10,827 bases of DNA, from positions 1-10,827 of the forward strand of contig NZ_CAMVPU010000087.1 of NCBI RefSeq assembly GCF_947169445.1, read 5' to 3'. This DNA is from an uncultured Butyrivibrio sp. GTDB taxonomy: Bacteria > Bacillota > Clostridia > Lachnospirales > Lachnospiraceae. The translations under genes and the position numbers were made by a program. The notes under the pieces were generated by a model. The model was given only the letters and a program-made list of their open reading frames with translations, ran no database searches and was not told the origin of the DNA. The number at the start of each line of letters is the position of its first letter. Position 1 is the first letter of the stretch. This document shows positions 1-6,512 of this stretch, piece by piece.

Positions 1-646
1 GGTAATAGTTCATCATTGAGAACATACCCTTCTTCATCTCTCCGCCGTACCATGTGTTGATGATAACCTGCTCACGGCTTGTGATATTGAATGCTACGCA
101 TGTCTCAGAGTTAAGACCGAGCTCCTGATAGTTCTCAACCTTAGCCTTTGAAGCGTTGTATACTACGAAATCAGGCTTGAAATCTGCAAGTTCTTCGTCT
201 GTAGGAACGATGAACATGTTCTTAATGAAGTGTGCCTGCCAAGCTACCTCAACGATGAAACGAACTGCCATACGAGAATCTTTGTTAGCTCCGCAGAACG
301 CATCAACTACGAAAAGTCTCTTATTGCAAAGCTCATTCTTAGCAAGCTCTTTAACCTTAGCCCAAACTTCCTCGCTCATTGGGTGGTTATCGTTCTTGTA
401 CTCATCAGATGTCCACCATACAGTGTCCTTTGAGTTAGCGTCCATAACGATATACTTATCTTTAGGAGAACGTCCTGTGTAGATACCTGTCATAACGTTT
501 ACAGCGCCAAGCTCTGTATCAACGCCTACTTCGTATCCTGTAAGATCTGACTTCTTTTCCTCTTCATAAAGCATCTCGTATGAAGGGTTATGAACTATCT
601 CGGTAGTACCTGTGATGCCATACTGAGTTAAATCGATGTTTGCCAT
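1..646 (-). CDS. pckA: Phosphoenolpyruvate carboxykinase (ATP), N-terminal 215 residues
   Basis: The cytosolic enzyme interconverts oxaloacetate + ATP and PEP + CO2 + ADP. In anaerobic fermenters it can run in either direction at the PEP node. I translated the visible part by hand: it starts MANIDLTQYGITGTTEIVHN and stays open to the window edge, so the C-terminal part (about 60% of a usual 530-540 aa protein), including the P-loop, is outside. Visible family hallmarks are the oxaloacetate-binding GIYTGRSPKDKY segment (residues 54-64, Arg59) and the YGGEMKKGMF segment (200-209, Lys205/Lys206), which is the metal/substrate region of ATP-type PCKs. The start is supported by GAGAGG about 8 nt upstream. 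The gene has its own promoter and a leader of about 150 nt, so it is probably transcribed separately from the GH27 gene upstream. The family call is very secure; the physiological direction is not visible. Confidence 0.96.
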   Translation of the reverse strand, partial: MANIDLTQYGITGTTEIVHNPSYEMLYEEEKKSDLTGYEVGVDTELGAVNVMTGIYTGRSPKDKYIVMDANSKDTVWWTSDEYKNDNHPMSEEVWAKVKELAKNELCNKRLFVVDAFCGANKDSRMAVRFIVEVAWQAHFIKNMFIVPTDEELADFKPDFVVYNASKAKVENYQELGLNSETCVAFNITSREQVIINTWYGGEMKKGMFSMMNYY

Positions 647-885
647 TTTGTGACCTCTCTTCTTTAATATTTTTTTTACGAAAAATCTGGTATTACAATC
701 ATGCTCACATATTCTTTTCGAAATATTGATATGATCCTCGATAATATACAGATAATTCGCAGATACACATGTAAATTTCGAGGGCAACTTGCGCCCACTA
801 CTACATTTATACTACAAAGTCCAGTTTTTAACAATCTTTTTAAACTATTTTTCTATTAAATTACTCTAAATTTGCAGTCAATTCT
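647..885. other. Intergenic region: pckA leader and promoter
   Basis: These 239 bp hold no gene I can support. Beyond the promoter at 806-834 there are several dyads. GGGC-N7-GCCC (782-796) would form a short hairpin about 3 nt from the predicted mRNA 5' end. An imperfect dyad at 729-747 has arms of 4+3 bp around one mismatch and a 3-nt loop. CGAAAA and TTTTCG could pair across about 43 nt nearer the start codon. Tiny open frames of 21 and 8 codons exist in the leader but lack good Shine-Dalgarno sites. No U-run terminator for the GH27 transcript is visible, only AT-rich sequence at 840-865. Confidence 0.55.
806..834 (-). promoter_or_regulatory. Sigma-A-type promoter of pckA
   Basis: On the minus strand, TTGTTA (834-829) and TATAAA (811-806) are separated by exactly 17 bp, a good match to the -35/-10 consensus for the housekeeping sigma factor. 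Transcription would start near 799, giving a leader of about 153 nt before the pckA ATG. The site lies just after the GH27 stop codon and is the best promoter I see in the window. No experimental start site is available. Confidence 0.6.
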
Positions 886-2181
886 TTAAACTTCAATTTC
901 AAAGCATCTGACACTGTGTGGCTTTAACTCAACCTCTTTCTTGTCCTTCAGAGTGTATCTGGTATTTTCCCAAATATCTACTGCCGTGTATTCTTTATCT
1001 GTATCCAGCCCGATATACTTAAACTTTATCTTGGTCGCAGCATCTTTTTCTCCTATGTTAAAGACTGCAACATACACCTTTCCGTCCTTGGTCTGGCTCT
1101 TCCAGATAACCATGTCATCTTTTCTCGAAACTTCTCTTGCCTTCCTGCCATGCTTATGCATATTAAGAAGCTTCTTGTTTGTCAAAAGAGAAAGCGTGAA
1201 CTCGTCGTTATCTCTCATCTCCGCACCAATCATTAAAGGAGACCTGAAAATACACCAAAGAGTCATCATCACCTTCTGCTCTTCCTGAGTAAATTTCGTG
1301 TACTGCTCTTTATCATCATCACATACTCGCAAATGCCCAATTGGAAGCATATCGCAGTCCGGCCAATGATCCTTGCAACCAATGCCTTCCCACGCCTTGC
1401 ATCTTTCGAACATGCCGTAAAGAAGATCCCACCTGTCCCAGAAGTCATCCGTCATGCGCCACATATTGGCATTTTCCAGAAGAAAATCCTTCTGTTCTAC
1501 TCTTGCTGGTCCGGGTGATAAGGAAAGAACGATGCTCCTTCCGCAATTTGCTATTGCCTTTTTAATCATAGCAATCTCGGAAAAGCCTGCCCCCGGAGCC
1601 TCTGGTCCGCAATCTATCCTTGCCAGATCATCCACCTTAACATAATCAATTCCCCATTCTGCATACATCTTGAAAAGAGAATCATAGTACTCCTGTGCTC
1701 CATCACAATTTGCATCCACGCCATACATATCCGTGTTCCAAAGACAAATTGAAGCAGGATGAGCAACATCTCTTGCCGTTGCCATTGTTCCGAGGATAGG
1801 TGTGTTCCTATGAACAGCCTGCCTTGGAATTCCCCTCATAATATGAATACCAAACTTCAGACCCATCTCATGAATCTGATCTGCTATAGGTTTAAATCCC
1901 TTTCCTTCCGCTGAAGACGGAAATCTGTCCACTGCCGGGATAAGCCTTGAGTACTCATCCATAGCCAGATCCGTGAACTTATGATAAGCATGAGAATCTG
2001 CTACCGGCTCATACCACTGTATATCACAAATAACATATTCCCAGCCATAATCTTTAAGATTTTCAGCCATGTATCTGGCATTTCCCAGCAGCTGTTCCTC
2101 ATTGACTGCTGCTCCATAACAGTCCCAGCTGTTCCACCCCATTGGTGGTCTCTTAGCAACGTATACCTTCTCTTCGCTCAT
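886..2181 (-). CDS. GH27 (melibiase-type) glycoside hydrolase, cytoplasmic
   Basis: A 431-aa retaining glycosidase of clan GH-D. The N-terminal TIM barrel opens with RPPMGWNSWDCYG (11-23), diagnostic of GH27. By hand alignment with human alpha-galactosidase A, the nucleophile is Asp184 in VKVDD (181-185) and the acid/base is Asp246 in WRMTDDFWDRW (241-251). Residues from about 345 form a beta-sandwich C-terminal domain. There is no signal peptide, so it should act inside the cell on imported oligosaccharides or glycosides. The start has GGAGG only 4 nt upstream. Substrate-contact motifs are unusual: canonical DDCW reads DIQW (53-56), and the C2-recognition Glu/Leu positions appear small (around Ser222). 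The family is secure, but 'alpha-galactosidase' is only the default label; alpha-N-acetylgalactosaminidase or another GH27 activity is possible. The gene lies 58 nt after rsmI in an AT-rich gap and has no transporter or regulator beside it. Confidence 0.9.
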   Translation of the reverse strand: MSEEKVYVAKRPPMGWNSWDCYGAAVNEEQLLGNARYMAENLKDYGWEYVICDIQWYEPVADSHAYHKFTDLAMDEYSRLIPAVDRFPSSAEGKGFKPIADQIHEMGLKFGIHIMRGIPRQAVHRNTPILGTMATARDVAHPASICLWNTDMYGVDANCDGAQEYYDSLFKMYAEWGIDYVKVDDLARIDCGPEAPGAGFSEIAMIKKAIANCGRSIVLSLSPGPARVEQKDFLLENANMWRMTDDFWDRWDLLYGMFERCKAWEGIGCKDHWPDCDMLPIGHLRVCDDDKEQYTKFTQEEQKVMMTLWCIFRSPLMIGAEMRDNDEFTLSLLTNKKLLNMHKHGRKAREVSRKDDMVIWKSQTKDGKVYVAVFNIGEKDAATKIKFKYIGLDTDKEYTAVDIWENTRYTLKDKKEVELKPHSVRCFEIEV

Positions 2182-2239
2182 AACTCCTCCAATACCTTCT
2201 ATAAAAAATATATTAAAATTTAAATTCTAATATTTTCAC

Positions 2240-3091
2240 TTATGATTTTTCCAGTAAAGCCTGATATATTTCTCTTTTTCCGACACCCCTGTCAGCTGCC
2301 ACCTTCTTCATGGCATCCTTATGAGAAATCCCCTGATCTTCATAGAACTTCATATGCTCTTCAATCGACATTTCCTGCCAAGCGAGCCGCTTCTCTTCCT
2401 CCTGCTCTTCAAGGCTCTTTCCTTCGATTACAAGCACATACTCACCGCGAGGCTCATTTTCTTTATAAAAAGAAATAGCATCTTTTATTGTAGTAGGATT
2501 TACCTCCTCAAATTTCTTGGTAAGCTCCCTACAGATGGAAATCCTTCTATCTCCGAGTACATCATATAAATCATCAAGCGCTGCCTTTAGGTGATGAGGC
2601 GCCTCATATACTATAATTGTCCTACTCTCATCCTTTAAATCATCCAGTATTCTTTTCCGAGCTTTTTTATCATCCTGTGAGGGCAAAAAACCTTCAAAAC
2701 AAAATCTTCTGGTTGATAATCCCGACAAAGTCAGCGCTGTGATGCATGCCGCTGGTCCAGGTAAAGATGTCACGGTAATTCCGGCCTTATGGCACTCTGC
2801 CACAAGAACCTCACCAGGATCAGAAATTGCCGGCGTTCCTGCATCAGTAATAAGCGCAACGTTTATTCCGCTCTGCATTTTCTCTATAAGCCACGCTGCT
2901 TTATCATATTTGTTATACTCATGATAACTCGTCATCTCCGTATGTATATCAAAATGATTAAGAAGCTTTATGCTATTTCTCGTATCTTCAGCCGCAATAA
3001 GATCGACACTCTTAAGAGTCTCCAGTACTCTGAATGTCATATCATCAAGATTACCTATCGGCGTCGCACATAAATATAGTTTTCCTGCCAT
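2240..3091 (-). CDS. rsmI: 16S rRNA (cytidine1402-2'-O)-methyltransferase RsmI
   Basis: An SAM-dependent methyltransferase of the tetrapyrrole-methylase (SPOUT-unrelated) fold that 2'-O-methylates C1402 in the decoding centre of 16S rRNA. The 283-aa length is typical. Hallmarks are the N-terminal LYLCATPIGNLDDMTFR (5-21), AAEDTR (33-38), the signature ITDAGTPAISDPGE (81-94), PGPAA (111-115) and a GEYVLVIEG strand (216-224). A charged linker and a C-terminal helical segment ending GVGKREIYQALLEKS follow, as in Bacillota homologues. In B. subtilis the counterpart, yabC, sits at the end of the same cluster. The ATG is fixed by an in-frame stop two codons upstream, but it has only a weak purine-rich ribosome site. 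A hairpin sits about 37 nt upstream. The 77-nt gap to trmN6 is where B. subtilis carries yazA. Confidence 0.95.
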   Translation of the reverse strand: MAGKLYLCATPIGNLDDMTFRVLETLKSVDLIAAEDTRNSIKLLNHFDIHTEMTSYHEYNKYDKAAWLIEKMQSGINVALITDAGTPAISDPGEVLVAECHKAGITVTSLPGPAACITALTLSGLSTRRFCFEGFLPSQDDKKARKRILDDLKDESRTIIVYEAPHHLKAALDDLYDVLGDRRISICRELTKKFEEVNPTTIKDAISFYKENEPRGEYVLVIEGKSLEEQEEEKRLAWQEMSIEEHMKFYEDQGISHKDAMKKVAADRGVGKREIYQALLEKS

Positions 3092-3128
3092 CTTCTATCT
3101 CACTATCTGTCTTGAAACATATCCTCAC

Positions 3129-3153
3129 GAAACCCGCAATAAATGCGTGTTTC
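3129..3153 (-). other. RNA hairpin between trmN6 and rsmI
   Basis: The transcribed strand reads GAAAC, A, CGCA, TTTAT, TGCG, G, GTTTC: two arms of 5+4 bp with a single A/G mismatch and a 5-nt loop. It lies wholly in the 77-nt gap between the trmN6 stop and the rsmI start. No U-run follows, so it is not an ordinary intrinsic terminator. It could be an mRNA processing or stability element, or a translational control structure for rsmI. The function is unknown; the inverted repeat itself is read directly from the sequence. Confidence 0.5.
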
Positions 3154-3168
3154 TGTAAGCTCATCTAA

Positions 3169-3909
3169 TTAGTATCCATAAATATCATATATTTCGCTGG
3201 TATACTTCCCCTGCTCCACATATATGATCAGAGGCTCCTCCACAGTTATCCTCGACTTTCCTCCTCTGGCGCCTTCTATCAGCACCATACTGGGTTCCTT
3301 ATTCACAAACGGATATACCAGCCTCATTCTCTTTGGTTCTACCTTATATTCATGCATCAGAACCATAATCTCCGTCAGCCTGAAGGGCCTGTGTACCATG
3401 TAAAACTTCCCTCCCGGCCGTAAGCACCTGGCTGCTGCCCTGATTACATCCTCAAGATCACACATTATCTCATGTCTGGCAATCGCCTTAGGAGCATCCG
3501 GGTTCTGAAGCCCATGGCCGCCTATCATGTACGGCGGATTACTTGTAACAACATCAAAAGAGGCAGCCTCAAATAAATGATCTGCCTCCTTAATATCACC
3601 TCTTACAATTTTCACTCTGGTCTGGAGATTATTAAGAAGTACGCTTCTATTCGCCATTTCAGCACTTTCATCCTGAATCTCAAGTCCAATTAATTCCTTG
3701 GCACTTGTCTTGGCTGCCATCAGTATAGGAATAATACCTGTCCCTGTTCCCAGGTCAAGAACTCTCCCTCCTTCCGGAGCACTTGCAAATCCGGACAAAA
3801 GAACCGCATCCATTCCAAAACAAAACTTCTCAGGATCCTGAATGATTTTAAATCCGTTCCTCTGTAAATCATCCAGCCTCTCACCAGGCTTTAGGTCAAT
3901 TGTTTCCAA
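3169..3909 (-). CDS. trmN6: tRNA1(Val) A37 N6-methyltransferase-like (TrmN6/YabB family)
   Basis: A class I SAM-dependent N6-adenine methyltransferase of the YfiC/YabB family, predicted to act on adenine 37 of a tRNA. In 246-residue numbering, the LDDLQRNGFKIIQ and FCFGMDAVLLSGF segments typical of YabB come first. The SAM-binding VLDLGTGTGIIP follows (about 50-61), then the catalytic NPPY (about 124-127) and a conserved HRPFRL. I place the start at a TTG (3909-3907) because AGGAAGGAAAG lies 7 nt upstream and the protein then begins METIDLKPGERLDDLQ, close to the family N-terminus. An earlier in-frame TTG at 3945 would add 12 residues without a comparable ribosome site. The gene overlaps the end of ricT by 14 nt, implying coupled translation. 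In B. subtilis yabA separates the two genes; here it is missing. Family assignment is strong, but the tRNA substrate is inferred from E. coli YfiC. Confidence 0.9.
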   Translation of the reverse strand: METIDLKPGERLDDLQRNGFKIIQDPEKFCFGMDAVLLSGFASAPEGGRVLDLGTGTGIIPILMAAKTSAKELIGLEIQDESAEMANRSVLLNNLQTRVKIVRGDIKEADHLFEAASFDVVTSNPPYMIGGHGLQNPDAPKAIARHEIMCDLEDVIRAAARCLRPGGKFYMVHRPFRLTEIMVLMHEYKVEPKRMRLVYPFVNKEPSMVLIEGARGGKSRITVEEPLIIYVEQGKYTSEIYDIYGY

Positions 3910-4831
3910 GTTTTGACTTTCCTTCCTGTTTTTCAATCTTCTCAAGAGCTTCCAATTCTTTTATTTCTTCATCCTCTTGATTGTTCTTTTTGCCATTATT
4001 ATTCTTTTTCTTCTGCTTCTTCTTTATAAATTCAAGTTCCTCAAGCTTATACTCGTGAACCTCTTTTTCGTCATCAACATCCACAAGAATCTTGACTGTC
4101 TGTCTAAGAATATTGACACTTGAAACTTCACCCTCAAGACCATCCTTAGCCTTGCAGAAATCACCTACTCCAGGCATCTTTCTGTTAAGTTCCTCGTATA
4201 CATCTTCCTCATTTTTAAGACAGCACATAAGTCTTCCGCAAACTCCTGAAATCTTAGTAGGATTCAGTGAAAGACTCTGCTCCTTGGCCATCTTGATCGA
4301 TACCGGAACAAAATCTGACAGATAGGAATGACAGCAAAGTGGTCTTCCACAGATGCCATATCCTCCAATTATCTTGGTCTCGTCCCTTACACCAATCTGC
4401 CTAAGCTCTATCCTTGTCTTAAAAACAGCCGCCAGATCCTTTACGAGCTCTCTAAAATCTATTCTTCCATCAGCAGTAAAATAGAACAGAATCTTATTGT
4501 TATCAAAAGTATACTCTGCGTCGATAAGCTTCATGTCCAATTCATGTTTTCTGATCTTCTCAAGACAGATTCTGAATGCTTCCTTCTCTTTTTCCCTATT
4601 CGCCTTTTCCTGCTCGTCATCCTTGGTGCTTGCGGTTCTAAGAACTGTCTTTAAAGGCTTTATCACCTCTTCGTCTTCGATATCCCTTGGCGCAGCTACC
4701 ACTGTTCCATATTCCACGCCTCTTGCAGTCTCTACGATAACGTGATCACCCTTTTTTACCTCGTACTTTCCCGGTGAAAAATAATATATCTTTCCGGCTG
4801 ATCTAAATCTTACGCCGATAACTTTTGTCAT
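3896..4831 (-). CDS. ricT: RicT (YaaT), PSP1-domain RNA maturation/regulatory protein
   Basis: A homologue of B. subtilis YaaT/RicT. With RicA and RicF it forms the Y-complex, which carries iron-sulfur clusters, assists RNase Y-dependent mRNA maturation and affects phosphorelay, sporulation and biofilm control. The N-terminus, VIGVRFRSAGKIYYFSP, and the PSP1 C-terminal core (about 60-145) are typical. Two cysteine clusters, CGRPLCC (161-167) and CGRLMCC (198-204), plus Cys226 are the expected Fe-S ligand region. The 311 residues end in a very charged Lys/Asn/Glu tail from about 269 (KKKQKKKNNNGKKNNQ, then a Glu-rich helix), longer and more basic than the core needs. The ATG overlaps the holB stop as ATGA (4 nt), with AAGGAG just upstream inside holB, so translation is coupled. 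The partners RicA and RicF are not in the window. Confidence 0.95.
   Translation of the reverse strand: MTKVIGVRFRSAGKIYYFSPGKYEVKKGDHVIVETARGVEYGTVVAAPRDIEDEEVIKPLKTVLRTASTKDDEQEKANREKEKEAFRICLEKIRKHELDMKLIDAEYTFDNNKILFYFTADGRIDFRELVKDLAAVFKTRIELRQIGVRDETKIIGGYGICGRPLCCHSYLSDFVPVSIKMAKEQSLSLNPTKISGVCGRLMCCLKNEEDVYEELNRKMPGVGDFCKAKDGLEGEVSSVNILRQTVKILVDVDDEKEVHEYKLEELEFIKKKQKKKNNNGKKNNQEDEEIKELEALEKIEKQEGKSKLGNN
3917..3927 (-). promoter_or_regulatory. Ribosome binding site deciding the trmN6 TTG start
   Basis: AGGAAGGAAAG on the minus strand lies inside the last codons of ricT and 7 nt before TTG at 3909. It is the only good Shine-Dalgarno-like stretch near the candidate starts of trmN6, so it favours the 246-aa product over a 258-aa one starting at 3945. 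Confidence 0.55.
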
Positions 4832-5874
4832 ATATTCTCCTTTATGCTAAGAAGCATCAGCTCCAAAGCCAAATCTATATTAACATTGGAATTTATGCGA
4901 TTTTTCGCTGTATCCATGTCTTTTAAAACTTTGTCAATTCCCTTATATGTGCACTTTTGTGTAACACTTCTAATATACGATAATTTATCCGTGAAAATCA
5001 AGTGATTATCTTCATCCGTTGCCTTATATACCAACATATCCCTGAAAAGAAAAAGCAAAATATCCAAGAAATCTTCAAGCGAATGAACATCTATTCCTTT
5101 TTTGCTATTCTTATCATCATCCTCCGCTGGCGCAAGAAGATCATGTACACGATCCATCATATCATGGATCTCCAGCCCCTTTAGCTTTGAAACAAGATCA
5201 ATAGTTCCATTTTTAAGGTCTTCAAACTTCTCATTAGAAGCCAGTTCCAGTGCTTTTCCCACATTTCCTCTGGCAAAAGATGCACACAATGCTGCTTTAT
5301 AATCAACCACATGGCGCTCTTCCATCAGAAACTTTCTAATAGAATCATCCTGTACCGGCTTCATGGGCAGGACAATACACCTACTTATAATAGTAGGCAA
5401 AAAAGCATTTAGATTATTAGTAAGTATAATGATTACAATATACGCAGGCGGTTCCTCCAGCGTTTTAAGAAGAGCATTCTGCGCTGCCGGAGTCATCTTC
5501 TCACCGTCCGGAATAATATAAATCTTATAATTACTCTCATAAGGCCTTATTACAACATCATCACGCAGCTTCTCTCTTATATCATCTACGCCTATGCTGT
5601 TTGGTTTCTCATGAGTAATCGTAATTATATCAGGGTGATTATCACTTAAAGCCTGTACGCATGAATGACATTCGTTACAGGCTTCTTCATATCCATCCCT
5701 ATTCTCTTTGTGATCACACTCAAGTGCCTTGGCAAAAATCCTTGCAATATACTCTTTTCCGGAACCATTCTCCCCCGAAATAATATATGCATGGGAAACC
5801 TTGCCAGTTCTAAGAGCATTCTGCATATGCTCTTTCATCTGATTCTGATCTATGATGTCGGCAAAATCTGCCAT
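4828..5874 (-). CDS. holB: DNA polymerase III delta' subunit (clamp loader)
   Basis: An AAA+ clamp-loader subunit that works with DnaX (tau/gamma) and HolA to place the sliding clamp on DNA. Of its 348 residues, 1-170 form the AAA+ part: SHAYIISGENGSGKEYIA contains the P-loop GENGSGKE (34-41), Cys53/66/69/72 are the zinc-finger ligands, and AAQNALLKTLEEPP (130-143) and TIISRC (161-166, the SRC arginine-finger motif) follow. Walker B is degenerate (YIIPDGEKM), as usual for delta'. The C-terminal third is the divergent helical collar domain. GAGGGG lies 6 nt before the ATG. The gene starts 14 nt after the yaaR stop and overlaps ricT by 4 nt, as in B. subtilis yaaR-holB-yaaT. The call is secure. 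Confidence 0.95.
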   Translation of the reverse strand: MADFADIIDQNQMKEHMQNALRTGKVSHAYIISGENGSGKEYIARIFAKALECDHKENRDGYEEACNECHSCVQALSDNHPDIITITHEKPNSIGVDDIREKLRDDVVIRPYESNYKIYIIPDGEKMTPAAQNALLKTLEEPPAYIVIIILTNNLNAFLPTIISRCIVLPMKPVQDDSIRKFLMEERHVVDYKAALCASFARGNVGKALELASNEKFEDLKNGTIDLVSKLKGLEIHDMMDRVHDLLAPAEDDDKNSKKGIDVHSLEDFLDILLFLFRDMLVYKATDEDNHLIFTDKLSYIRSVTQKCTYKGIDKVLKDMDTAKNRINSNVNIDLALELMLLSIKENI

Positions 5875-5888
5875 TGCGTTCCCCTCGT

Positions 5889-6329
5889 TTATGTAAAGAT
5901 ATCCAATAATAATCCTTGTATCTGCCCTATCTTAGCCAGGATCGCGATATTATCCTTCTCATCCTTTACCAGTTCCTTGGCAAGTTCGTCAAGCTCGTCA
6001 TCTACCTGCCTGATAATACCATAAACCCGGTGTCTTCCCTTTCTATCAAGAAAGTTCTCTCTGGAAAAAACATGCGATCTGCTTACTACCTCGTTCATAA
6101 AATCCTTAATCAGGATTCGATAGCGCTGCATATCTTTAATATCGTTCTTCTTGGAAATACGCTCCCCCTGCTGGATGATATCCTGCATCATCAGATTCAG
6201 ACGTTCAGCAAGTCCCGTATCTTCCAGCTTACTTGTGAGCACGAACTTAAAATCACCAGAAGCTTCCTGAACCTGCTCTGGTGACGGAGCCTGTTGCGGT
6301 TGTGTGATATTAGAAACCTTAATATCCAT
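5889..6329 (-). CDS. yaaR: YaaR family protein (DUF327)
   Basis: A 146-aa soluble, mostly helical protein of the DUF327 family. The family is found in Bacillota immediately before holB, and its molecular function is not established. The first 25 residues (MDIKVSNITQPQQAPSPEQVQ) look disordered. A helical body follows with the family's DMQRYRILIKDFMNEVVSRS stretch (about 66-85), then RKGRHRVYGIIRQVDDELDELAKEL, and it ends GQIQGLLLDIFT, the typical YaaR C-terminus. A good GGGAGG lies 7 nt before the ATG. It follows the kinase gene by 183 nt, a gap that may contain a promoter, and holB follows after 14 nt. Conservation of position suggests a role tied to replication or RNA metabolism, but that is inference only. 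Confidence 0.9.
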   Translation of the reverse strand: MDIKVSNITQPQQAPSPEQVQEASGDFKFVLTSKLEDTGLAERLNLMMQDIIQQGERISKKNDIKDMQRYRILIKDFMNEVVSRSHVFSRENFLDRKGRHRVYGIIRQVDDELDELAKELVKDEKDNIAILAKIGQIQGLLLDIFT

Positions 6330-6512
6330 ACAAGGGCCTCCCGAAATAATCTCGCGTTCTATAGTCCCAGATAATGAACAATCCTTTAAAGGCAGTCTAT
6401 CTGATTATTCATCTCAACACAGTTTATACTACTGCTATCACTGCATTAATAGTTTATCACATTCACCTAAATCACGCAGCCACAGTGCGCATTTCTGTCT
6501 GAACAGTAACTA
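6330..6512. other. Intergenic region between the kinase gene and yaaR
   Basis: These 183 bp carry no supportable gene. On the minus strand TATAAA (6428-6423) could be a -10 box, but the hexamer 17 bp upstream (TATTAA) is a poor -35, so a promoter for yaaR-holB-ricT is only possible. A CTGT/ACAG hairpin and a CGCA/TGCG hairpin follow the kinase stop codon without a U-run, so a terminator is not supported. A perfect 10-bp palindrome, CCTTTAAAGG, is at 6383-6392. Confidence 0.4.

Noticed and set aside
647..800. Known riboswitch in the pckA leader
   Set aside because: I recognise no conserved riboswitch core; only short dyads are present.
829..840. Rex-type redox operator in the pckA promoter (TTGTTAA half-site)
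   Set aside because: Only one half of the TTGTTAA-N4-TTAACAA dyad is present; the other half is absent.
941..1288. Open frame of 115 codons on the plus strand within the GH27 gene
   Set aside because: It lies antisense to a gene with clear catalytic motifs, has no recognisable domain, and is one of several antisense shadows in this region.
3910..3945. TTG at 3945 as the trmN6 start
   Set aside because: No good ribosome site precedes it and the 12 extra residues do not resemble the family N-terminus; TTG 3909 has AGGAAGGAAAG at proper spacing.
3960..4025. Programmed frameshift site in the A-rich end of ricT
   Set aside because: The A-rich stretch encodes an in-frame Lys/Asn tail and the gene reads through to a normal stop; no downstream stimulatory structure or useful alternate frame was seen.
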